Positions 1-5,948 of a stretch of 9,463 nucleotides of DNA are shown one piece after another. Location: positions 1 to 9,463 of the forward strand of contig CABQNF010000026.1 in NCBI GenBank assembly GCA_902465465.1, written 5' to 3'. Made by a program: the position numbers and the translations under genes. The stretch comes from an uncultured Collinsella sp. Lineage in GTDB: Bacteria; Actinomycetota; Coriobacteriia; Coriobacteriales; Coriobacteriaceae. Positions within the stretch are counted from its first letter, which is position 1; each line of letters opens with the position of its first letter. The notes beneath the pieces were generated by a model. The model was not told where the DNA came from. It saw only the letters and a list, made by a program, of their open reading frames with translations, and did no database searches.

Positions 1-15
1 GCGGAGGCAAACCAC

Positions 16-21
16 AGGAGG
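16..21 (+). promoter_or_regulatory. Ribosome binding site of rpsB
   Basis: AGGAGG lies 6 bases before the ATG at 28, a near-perfect Shine-Dalgarno match that fixes the rpsB start. The 27 bases before rpsB are too short to show a promoter or any upstream leader regulatory element. Confidence 0.85.
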
Positions 22-27
22 TTTAAC

Positions 28-756
28 ATGGCTACCAAGATTAATATCCGCACCCTGCTCGAGGCCGGCTGCCACTTCGGTCACCAGACCCGTCGCTGGA
101 ACCCCAAGATGAAGCCGTTCATCTTCGGTGAGCGCAACGGCATCTACATCCTCGACCTCAAGCAGACTATCCTCGACGCCGACCAGGCCTACACCTTCGT
201 CAAGAACGTCGCCAAGGGTGGAAACGTGCTGTTCGTCGGCACCAAGAAGCAGGCTCAGGAGGCCGTCAAGAACGCTGCTGAGCGCGCCAACATGCCTTAC
301 ATCAACCAGCGTTGGCTCGGCGGTATGCTGACCAACTTCGTCACCATCCGCTCCCGCATCAACCGCATGGAGGAGCTCGAGGCCATGGTCGAGGACGGCC
401 GCATGGCTGTTCTGCCCAAGAAGGAGCAGGCTGTTCTCGGCAAGGAGCTCACCAAGCTCCAGACCAACCTCGGTGGCGCCCGCGACATGAAGGGTCTGCC
501 CCAGGCTCTCTTCGTCATCGACACCAAGCGCGAGGAGAACGCCATCAAGGAGGCTCAGCGCCTGAACATCCCCGTCGTCGCCCTGATCGACACCAACTCC
601 GATCCCGACGAGGTCGAGTACGGCATCCCCTGCAACGATGACGCTATCTCCGCTGTCACCCTTATGTGCGAGCTCATGGCTGACGCCTGCCTCGCTGGCT
701 CCGGCAAGGAGCAGGTCTCCGAGGCCGAGATGGCCGCTGAGCCCAAGGCCGAGTAA
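28..756 (+). CDS. rpsB: Small ribosomal subunit protein S2 (uS2)
   Basis: Ribosomal protein S2 of the 30S subunit, which binds late in assembly and contacts S1 and the mRNA exit region of the small subunit. The 242-residue product has the usual bacterial length. The N-terminal S2 signature is visible at residues 8-28 (RTLLEAGCHFGHQTRRWNP), and the second at about 182-206 (PVVALIDTNSDPDEVEYGIP followed by CNDDA). A coiled-coil-prone segment lies at about 110-145, and the tail after about residue 225 is short, acidic and Ala-rich, as is common and variable in the family. The ATG has a strong AGGAGG. Codons are strongly C-ending, as expected for a highly expressed gene. tsf follows after 45 bases, the classic rpsB-tsf pair. 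Nothing is odd in the protein. Confidence 0.98.
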   Translation: MATKINIRTLLEAGCHFGHQTRRWNPKMKPFIFGERNGIYILDLKQTILDADQAYTFVKNVAKGGNVLFVGTKKQAQEAVKNAAERANMPYINQRWLGGMLTNFVTIRSRINRMEELEAMVEDGRMAVLPKKEQAVLGKELTKLQTNLGGARDMKGLPQALFVIDTKREENAIKEAQRLNIPVVALIDTNSDPDEVEYGIPCNDDAISAVTLMCELMADACLAGSGKEQVSEAEMAAEPKAE

Positions 757-788
757 ATCAGTCTTAGTTAATTCTTTTTCATCTCTTT

Positions 789-795
789 GAAAGGA
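789..795 (+). promoter_or_regulatory. Ribosome binding site deciding the tsf start
   Basis: GAAAGGA ends 6 bases before the ATG at 802. An in-frame TTG at 787 overlaps this site and has no ribosome site of its own, so the ATG at 802 is chosen. It gives the family-typical N-terminus MAQITAAMVK. Confidence 0.8.
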
Positions 796-801
796 ACCAC
801 A

Positions 802-1659
802 ATGGCCCAGATTACCGCCGCTATGGTCAAGCAGCTCCGCGAGATGACCGACTCCCCGATGATGGAGTGCAAGAAGGCTCTCGTCGAGGCTGACGGCGAC
901 ATGGACGCCGCTGTCGACGTTCTGCGTAAGAACGGCCTTGCCAAGGCTGCCAAGAAGGCTGGCCGTGAGACCAACGAGGGCGCTGTCGCCGCGTTCGTCT
1001 CCGAGGATGGCAAGACCGGCGCTCTGCTCGAGCTCTCCTGCGAGACCGACTTCGTTGGCTCTAACGCCAAGTTCACCGGCTTTGCTTCCAAGGTCGCTGA
1101 GGTTGTCGCTACCACCGAGCCTGCTGACGTCGACGCTCTGCTCGAGAAGCCGATGGGCGAGGAGACCGTTTCCTCCGAGCTCACCGAGATGATTCACATC
1201 ATGGGTGAGAACATGAAGATCTCCCGCTTCGCTGCCCGCAAGGCTGAGAACGGCGCGCTCGCTTCTTACATCCACATGGGTGGTAAGATCGGCGTCCTCG
1301 TCGAGTTGGCTGAGACCGCTCAGGCTGAATCCTTCAAGACCTTCGCTCACGACGTTGCCCTTCAGGTTGCCGCCGTCGCCCCGATCTGCGCTACCCGCGA
1401 TCAGGTTCCGGCCGAGACCGTCGAGCACGAGAAGCAGATCTACATGGCTCAGGCTGCCGAGTCCGGCAAGCCCGAGGCTATCCAGGAGAAGATGGCTGTC
1501 GGCCGTCTGGAGAAGTTCTACAAGCAGTCCGTGCTCACCGAGCAGGAGTTCATCAAGGACAGCTCCCTCACCATCAAGAAGTATGCTGAGCAGGTCTCCA
1601 AGGAGCTCGGCGACACCATTACCGTCGTTGCCTTTGACCGTCTGGTCCGTGGCGAGTAA
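802..1659 (+). CDS. tsf: Translation elongation factor Ts (EF-Ts)
   Basis: Guanine-nucleotide exchange factor that releases GDP from EF-Tu in the cytoplasm. The 285-residue product has the full bacterial length. Residues 1-50 form the UBA-like N-terminal domain with the first signature LREMTDSPMMECKKAL (12-27). The second signature ELSCETDFVGSN (77-88) contains the TDFV motif (82-85) that inserts into EF-Tu to disturb the magnesium site. The paired core subdomains follow, with HMGGKIGVLVEL at 158-169. The first signature reads TDSPMM where many homologues have TGAGMM, a lineage-type variant that should not destroy function. The gene sits 45 bases after rpsB and is followed by a strong terminator, so rpsB-tsf form a two-gene unit at least at the 3' end. 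Codon use is as biased as in rpsB. Confidence 0.97.
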   Translation: MAQITAAMVKQLREMTDSPMMECKKALVEADGDMDAAVDVLRKNGLAKAAKKAGRETNEGAVAAFVSEDGKTGALLELSCETDFVGSNAKFTGFASKVAEVVATTEPADVDALLEKPMGEETVSSELTEMIHIMGENMKISRFAARKAENGALASYIHMGGKIGVLVELAETAQAESFKTFAHDVALQVAAVAPICATRDQVPAETVEHEKQIYMAQAAESGKPEAIQEKMAVGRLEKFYKQSVLTEQEFIKDSSLTIKKYAEQVSKELGDTITVVAFDRLVRGE

Positions 1660-1682
1660 ATAAGCTCTTGTAGCTGGTAATG

Positions 1683-1717
1683 AGCAGGCTGTGGGTTTTA
1701 CTCACAGCCTGCTTTTT
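1683..1717 (+). terminator. Intrinsic terminator after tsf
   Basis: A 13-pair stem joins 1683-1695 (AGCAGGCTGTGGG) to 1701-1713 (CTCACAGCCTGCT), with one G-T pair and a 5-base loop (TTTTA). A run of five Ts (1713-1717) follows directly. This is a textbook Rho-independent terminator, 24 bases after the tsf stop, and it marks the end of the rpsB-tsf transcript. Some read-through into pyrH is possible. Confidence 0.93.
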
Positions 1718-1762
1718 CATGGCTCTTATCAGAGCCTTTGATATCATATTGAGAGTCTAATT

Positions 1763-1770
1763 AAAGGAGG
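1763..1770 (+). promoter_or_regulatory. Ribosome binding site supporting the TTG start of pyrH
   Basis: AAAGGAGG lies 6 bases before TTG at 1777. There is no in-frame ATG or GTG with a comparable site nearby, so the unusual TTG start is well supported. Confidence 0.85.
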
Positions 1771-1776
1771 ATCGCT

Positions 1777-2499
1777 TTGTCCGACATCCGATATAAACGC
1801 GTGCTTCTTAAGCTTTCCGGCGAAGCACTGATGGGCGACGGCCAATATGGCATCGACCCTAAGGTTACCGACCATCTTGCCAAGCAGGTCAAGGAGCTGC
1901 TCGCCGTTGGCCATGAGGTCGGCGTCGTTGTCGGCGGCGGCAATATTTTCCGCGGCATGGCCGGCGCTGCCGGTGGCATGGAGCGTGCTCAGGCCGACTA
2001 CATGGGCATGCTGGCAACCGTTATGAACGCGCTCGCCCTGCAGGATGCCTTCGAGCACAACGATGTTCCCTGCCGCGTTATGAGCGCTATCCAGATGAAC
2101 GAGATCTGCGAGCCCTATATTCGCCGTCGCGCCATCAACCACCTTTCCAAGGGCAACGTCGTTATTTTTGCCGCCGGTTCGGGCAATCCGTACTTTACGA
2201 CCGACACTGCCGCGGCTCTTCGTGCGTGCGAGATCGGCGCCGAGATTCTGATTAAAGCCACCAAGGTTGACGGCATCTACGACAAGGATCCCGTCAAGTG
2301 CGCCGATGCTGTCCGCTTTGACAAGATTACCTATCACGAGGTTCTCGTCCGCGGTCTGCAGGTTATGGATTCCACGGCTACGGCACTGTGCCAGGATAAC
2401 CGTATGCCGATTTTGGTCCTCAACATCGATGGCGAGGACACCGTCAAGCGCGCGCTTTCGGGTGAGCCCGTCGGCACGCTCGTCTATCAGGAGGATTAA
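1777..2499 (+). CDS. pyrH: Uridylate kinase (UMP kinase)
   Basis: Bacterial UMP kinase of the amino-acid-kinase fold, a homohexamer that phosphorylates UMP to UDP with ATP for pyrimidine nucleotide supply. The 240-residue product matches the family length. Visible motifs are LLKLSGEAL (10-18) at the phosphate-binding N-terminus, GGGNIFRG (53-60), GSGNPYFTTDTAA (134-146) at the UMP/phosphate site, KATKVDGIYDKDP (160-172) at the nucleotide-binding region, and MDSTATALC (197-205). The start is TTG with a very good ribosome site; SDIRYKRVLLKLSGE aligns with known N-termini. This is the first gene of the downstream operon. frr begins two bases after its stop, with its ribosome site inside the last pyrH codons, so translation of the two is probably coupled. 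The enzyme family is commonly activated by GTP and inhibited by UTP. Confidence 0.97.
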   Translation: MSDIRYKRVLLKLSGEALMGDGQYGIDPKVTDHLAKQVKELLAVGHEVGVVVGGGNIFRGMAGAAGGMERAQADYMGMLATVMNALALQDAFEHNDVPCRVMSAIQMNEICEPYIRRRAINHLSKGNVVIFAAGSGNPYFTTDTAAALRACEIGAEILIKATKVDGIYDKDPVKCADAVRFDKITYHEVLVRGLQVMDSTATALCQDNRMPILVLNIDGEDTVKRALSGEPVGTLVYQED

Positions 2500-2501
2500 G
2501 C

Positions 2502-3038
2502 ATGGCAGAGAACATCACCGCCCATATGGACAAGTCGCTCGAGTCCCTCAAGCATAACTTCTCCAAGGTCCGTACCGGCCGCGCCAATGCCAACATTCTG
2601 TCCGACATCACCGTCGATTATTACGGTGTTCCCACGCCGGTCACGCAGGTTGCCGCCGTCAAGACCCCCGAGGCCCACATGCTGCTCATCGAGCCGTGGG
2701 ACAAGGCACTCATCAATGCTATCGTCAAGGCCATCGGCGCTTCCGATCTGGGTATTACCCCCAACTCCGATGGCACCGTCGTTCGTCTTCCGTTCCCGGC
2801 TCCCACTGAGGAGCGTCGTCGCGAGCTCGTCAAGGAGTGCCGCGAGTACGCCGAGCAGGCCAAGGTGTCTATCCGTAACATCCGTCGCGATTTCAACAAC
2901 AAGCTCGAGCGCGATGAAGAGCTCACCGAGGACGATGTCCGTCGCGAGCAGGCCAAGGTCCAGAAGCACACCGATGAGTATGTCGCCAAGGTCGAGGAGC
3001 TTCTGAAGGAAAAAGAAGCCGAGGTCATGGAGATCTAA
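2502..3038 (+). CDS. frr: Ribosome recycling factor (RRF)
   Basis: RRF works with EF-G to split the post-termination ribosome into subunits. The product is 178 residues, slightly short of the common 185, mainly at the N-terminus. Domain I helices and the inserted domain II are recognisable: KVRTGRANANIL (22-33), YYGVPTPV (40-47), the domain II region with IEPWDKALI (63-71) and GTVVRLPFPAPTEERRREL (91-109), and IRNIRRD (124-130) on the conserved basic face of the third helix. The C-terminal helix is rich in Lys and Glu. The ATG at 2502 is served by AGGAGGA at the end of pyrH. The pyrH-frr order is highly conserved in bacteria. uppS starts one base after its stop codon. Confidence 0.97.
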   Translation: MAENITAHMDKSLESLKHNFSKVRTGRANANILSDITVDYYGVPTPVTQVAAVKTPEAHMLLIEPWDKALINAIVKAIGASDLGITPNSDGTVVRLPFPAPTEERRRELVKECREYAEQAKVSIRNIRRDFNNKLERDEELTEDDVRREQAKVQKHTDEYVAKVEELLKEKEAEVMEI

Positions 3039-3039
3039 G

Positions 3040-3834
3040 GTGCAATACGACGAGCATAAACTGGTCGAGTACTTTGCCGACGCCCCTGCGGGCGTCGGTT
3101 TTTCCGACCTTGACCTCAATAACATTCCGCACCATATCTCGTGCATCATGGACGGCAACGGTCGTTGGGCCACGTCGCGCGGTCTTGCACGCACCGAGGG
3201 CCACAAGGCGGGTATCGTCTCCCTTCGTGAGATTATTACCGCCTGCGTGCGTCTGGGCGTCGACGTGCTTTCGGCCTATGCGTTTTCTACCGAAAACTGG
3301 AACCGCCCGCAGCATGAGGTCAACGTCTTGATGCACCTGTTTGCCAAGACGTTCATCGACGAGCTGCCGCTTCTGAAGCGCGAAAACGTGCGTGTTGTCT
3401 TTTTGGGTGATATTTCCGCGCTGCCCAAGAAGACCCGCGACGTTTTTGAACGCGGTCTTGCCGAGTGCGCCGATCACACCGGTATGACGCTGGCGCTTGC
3501 CGTCAACTACGGCGCGCGTGCCGAGATTACCCGTGCTGTCCGTCAAATCGCACTCGACACTGCCGCCGGTAAGATCGATCCTGCCGCAATTGATGACGAC
3601 ATGGTGGCTTCCCACCTCTATACCGCCGGTCTTCCTGATCCTGAGCTTGTGATTCGCACCTCTGGTGAGCTGCGCCTTTCGAACTATCTGCTGTGGCAGG
3701 TGGCTTATTCCGAGTTCTATGTCACCGATACCTATTGGCCTGACTTTGATCGTTGGGGCCTTGTCGACGCCATTTTGGCCTATCAGGGCCGTGACCGTAG
3801 GTTTGGTGGACTGAGCAAGACCGAGGAGGCTTAA
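3040..3834 (+). CDS. uppS: Isoprenyl transferase (undecaprenyl diphosphate synthase)
   Basis: Cis-prenyltransferase that adds isopentenyl diphosphate units to farnesyl diphosphate, making undecaprenyl diphosphate, the lipid carrier for peptidoglycan and other wall polymers. The 264-residue product has the phosphate-binding motif MDGNGRWA (37-44) with catalytic Asp38. SAYAFSTENWNRP (78-90) follows, then RTSGELRLSN (206-215) with the diphosphate-binding arginines 206 and 212, and YSEFYVTD (223-230) with metal-associated Glu225. The start is GTG with GGAG 7 bases upstream, inside the end of frr. No later in-frame ATG, GTG or TTG precedes the DGNGR motif. The first 28 residues are thus an N-terminal extension beyond the usual core start; its DNA contains a terminator-like hairpin (3077-3103). 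Chain length (C55) is assumed from the family; another cis-prenyl product cannot be excluded. cdsA follows after 2 bases. Confidence 0.95.
   Translation: MQYDEHKLVEYFADAPAGVGFSDLDLNNIPHHISCIMDGNGRWATSRGLARTEGHKAGIVSLREIITACVRLGVDVLSAYAFSTENWNRPQHEVNVLMHLFAKTFIDELPLLKRENVRVVFLGDISALPKKTRDVFERGLAECADHTGMTLALAVNYGARAEITRAVRQIALDTAAGKIDPAAIDDDMVASHLYTAGLPDPELVIRTSGELRLSNYLLWQVAYSEFYVTDTYWPDFDRWGLVDAILAYQGRDRRFGGLSKTEEA
3077..3103 (+). promoter_or_regulatory. Terminator-like hairpin inside the uppS 5' coding region
   Basis: CCGACGCCC (3077-3085) pairs perfectly with GGGCGTCGG (3090-3098) around the loop CTGC, and TTTTT (3099-3103) follows immediately. The shape is that of a Rho-independent terminator, but it lies 38-64 bases into uppS and encodes residues ADAPAGVGF of the non-conserved N-terminal extension. 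A moving ribosome would block folding, so it could act as an attenuator that stops transcription only when uppS initiation fails. That function is inference; the structure is seen directly. Confidence 0.45.
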
Positions 3835-3836
3835 TC

Positions 3837-4736
3837 GTGTCCGATCGTCCCAAGGCATCTGCTCCCAAGACGCCTGCGCGCAAAGCTACCACTGTGGGAG
3901 CGCCTGCAGCGAAGAGCGGCAGCGGTTCGTGGCTGGCGGGCTTTATTACCCGTGCCGCCGCCGGTATCGTCTACGCCGTTGTCTTTATCCTGTGCCTGGT
4001 TTTGGGTATCGTGCCCACGGCCATCTTTGTTTCTGTCATGAGCGGTCTGTGCTGCTATGAGTTTTTCCGTATGACAAGACTCGATGGCAAGATGGCTAAC
4101 GAGCGCATGGGTATCGCTGCCGCCGTACTCTTTCCGCTGTCGGCGTTGGGCGATTCGATGTTGCTGAATGCCCTGCTTTTTGCCCTGATGCTCGCTGTGG
4201 GCATTTGGTATGTCTGGTCGCCGCGTACCCGCATCTCTGATGTGGCCGTGACGCTCATGGGTCCCATCTACACTGGCTTTATGCTGTCGGCTATCGTGCT
4301 GCTGCGCGATGCCGTGCCCGGTTTTGCCGGCGCCCTGCTTTCAGTGGGCGTTTGCGCGTCCCTTTGGGTCTCCGATTCGTTTGCCTACATTGTGGGCAGC
4401 CGTATCGGCAAGCACAAGATGGTTCCCAAGATCTCTCCCAAAAAGAGCTGGGAGGGGTTTGTCGGCGGCATCCTGGGCTCGGTTTTGATTTGGCTCATTC
4501 TGTGGGCGACGCACTTCTACAAGCTCAGCCTGCCCTATGCGCTGCTGTGCGGCGTGGTCGTGTCCATTTTGGGCGTTATCGGCGACCTTATCGAGTCGCG
4601 CATCAAGCGTGGCGTGGGCGTCAAGGATTCCGGCAACCTTATCCCGGGCCATGGCGGCATGCTCGACCGTAGCGACTCGCTTATCTTTGGCTGCATTACC
4701 GCTCAGCTGCTTTTGATGATCGGAGGCGTGCTGTAA
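3837..4736 (+). CDS. cdsA: Phosphatidate cytidylyltransferase (CDP-diglyceride synthase)
   Basis: Integral membrane enzyme that converts phosphatidate and CTP to CDP-diacylglycerol, the precursor of bacterial phospholipids. The 299-residue product starts with a soluble, basic tail of about 30 residues rich in Ala, Lys, Pro and Thr. Roughly eight hydrophobic segments follow from about residue 38. Conserved cytoplasmic motifs are SPKKSWEGFVGG (200-211) and the C-terminal CdsA signature SRIKRGVGVKD (254-264) continuing as IPGHGGMLDRSD (269-280), which holds the metal- and CTP-binding acidic residues. Ser279 sits where the published signature allows an aliphatic residue, Phe or Thr, a small deviation. 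The GTG start has GAGGAGG at 3823-3829, 7 bases away and within the end of uppS. The stop codon overlaps the dxr start by one base. The uppS-cdsA pair is a common bacterial arrangement. Confidence 0.95.
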   Translation: MSDRPKASAPKTPARKATTVGAPAAKSGSGSWLAGFITRAAAGIVYAVVFILCLVLGIVPTAIFVSVMSGLCCYEFFRMTRLDGKMANERMGIAAAVLFPLSALGDSMLLNALLFALMLAVGIWYVWSPRTRISDVAVTLMGPIYTGFMLSAIVLLRDAVPGFAGALLSVGVCASLWVSDSFAYIVGSRIGKHKMVPKISPKKSWEGFVGGILGSVLIWLILWATHFYKLSLPYALLCGVVVSILGVIGDLIESRIKRGVGVKDSGNLIPGHGGMLDRSDSLIFGCITAQLLLMIGGVL

Positions 4737-5923
4737 TGTCATTCCAGACGACGTATGGCCCCGATGGACGCCTCCGTGTTGCCATCCTGGGTTGTACGGG
4801 CTCTATCGGCACCCAGGCACTCGATGTGTGCCGTCAGCATGCTGATCGCCTGCAGGTGACGGCGCTGTCCGTTAATTCCAGCACCTCTGAGCTCGTTGCC
4901 GCTGCCCGCGAGTTCTCGGTTCCGGCGGTTGCCGTGGCCGATGTCGCTCACGGCGATGACGCCGTGCTGCAGGAGTTGCCCGAGGGAACGAAGCTCGGCG
5001 TTGGCGCGCAGGCGGTTTGCGAGCTCGCGCGTCGCGACGATGTCGACTGCGTGCTCGTTGCTATTGTGGGCGCCGCCGGTCTCGAGGCGAGCCATGCGGC
5101 CTTGACCTCTAATAAGCGCCTTGCCCTTGCCAACAAGGAGTCCCTCGTCGTCGGTGGCGACTTGCTTATGCCGTTGGCACAACCGGGCCAGCTTATTCCA
5201 GTCGACTCTGAGCACTCCGCCATCTACCAGTGCTATCTGGGGGAGGACCCACGCGAGGCTCATTGTATTTGGCTTACCTGCTCGGGCGGTCCGTTCTTTG
5301 GCCGTACGCGCGACGAGCTCAATCGCGTGACGCGTGCCGATGCCCTCGCACATCCCACGTGGGCCATGGGTGCCAAGATCACCATCGACTCCGCCACCCT
5401 CATGAACAAGGGCCTAGAGCGCATTGAGGCCATGCATCTGTTTAACTGCGACCTCGATTTCATTAACGTGGTCGTGCAGCGTCAGTCCAAGATTCACTCT
5501 ATGGTCGAGTTTGCCGACGGCTCCGTGATGGCGCATCTCGGTGCTTCCGACATGCGTATTCCCATCCAGTTCGCGTTCTCGTATCCCGAGCGTTGGGATA
5601 CCCCGGCGCCTCGTATCGATTTCCGCGAGCTGGGGCAGCTCACGTTTGATGCTGCCGACATGGATACCTTCCGCTGTCTGGCGCTGGCCGAGCGTGCCGG
5701 CAAGACGGGTGGTACCATGCCGTGCGTGCTCAATGCCGCCAACGAGGTCGCCGTCGATGCCTTCCTGCACGATGGCTGCAACTTTACCGATATCGATCGC
5801 ATTGTGGAATCCTGCATGGATGCCCACGATATGCAGGCGGTCGATTCGTTTGAGCAGCTTCGCGACATCGATGCGTGGGCGCGTGAAAAGGCTGCGCAGG
5901 TGCTCGCCGCAACCCGTTCCTAA
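4736..5923 (+). CDS. dxr: 1-deoxy-D-xylulose 5-phosphate reductoisomerase
   Basis: Second enzyme of the MEP isoprenoid pathway: it rearranges and reduces DXP to 2-C-methyl-D-erythritol 4-phosphate with NADPH and a divalent metal, and is the fosmidomycin target. The 395-residue product is full length. The NADPH-binding motif GCTGSIG is at 19-25 and ALANKESLV at 130-138. The metal ligands are Asp157 and Glu159 in PVDSEHSAIYQC, and Glu228 in SATLMNKGLERIEAMH. CSGGPFFG (182-189) and HPTWAMG (206-212) form the substrate loop, and LNAANEVAV (332-340) lies in the C-terminal part. The ATG overlaps the cdsA stop (TAATG), with GGAGG 9 bases upstream, pointing to coupled translation. It shares the operon with ispG, a later enzyme of the same pathway, and with uppS, which uses the pathway's products. 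Confidence 0.97.
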   Translation: MSFQTTYGPDGRLRVAILGCTGSIGTQALDVCRQHADRLQVTALSVNSSTSELVAAAREFSVPAVAVADVAHGDDAVLQELPEGTKLGVGAQAVCELARRDDVDCVLVAIVGAAGLEASHAALTSNKRLALANKESLVVGGDLLMPLAQPGQLIPVDSEHSAIYQCYLGEDPREAHCIWLTCSGGPFFGRTRDELNRVTRADALAHPTWAMGAKITIDSATLMNKGLERIEAMHLFNCDLDFINVVVQRQSKIHSMVEFADGSVMAHLGASDMRIPIQFAFSYPERWDTPAPRIDFRELGQLTFDAADMDTFRCLALAERAGKTGGTMPCVLNAANEVAVDAFLHDGCNFTDIDRIVESCMDAHDMQAVDSFEQLRDIDAWAREKAAQVLAATRS

Positions 5924-5948
5924 CCCATAAGGATTGCTTTTTCGTTTT

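Larger units (their letters stand above)
1660..1776 (+). other. Intergenic region between tsf and pyrH
   Basis: This 117-base gap is the only substantial one in the window. It holds the tsf terminator, then a second small perfect hairpin (GGCTCT-TATC-AGAGCC, 1721-1736) followed by only three Ts, then the 8-base palindrome TGATATCA (1739-1746), an AT-rich stretch, and the pyrH ribosome site. A promoter for the pyrH operon would be expected here. TATCAT (1742-1747) and TCTAAT (1756-1761) each match the -10 consensus at 5 of 6 bases, but neither has a good -35 at 16-18 bases. TTGATA (1738-1743) is a good -35 by itself but is only 12 bases from TCTAAT. The promoter is therefore not assigned. Confidence 0.5.

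Noticed and set aside
787..801. TTG start for tsf five codons upstream
   Set aside because: It overlaps the Shine-Dalgarno sequence; the ATG at 802 gives the normal N-terminus.
3025..3858. 277-codon minus-strand open frame opposite uppS
   Set aside because: The plus strand encodes a clear UppS with all motifs; the antisense frame shows no family features.
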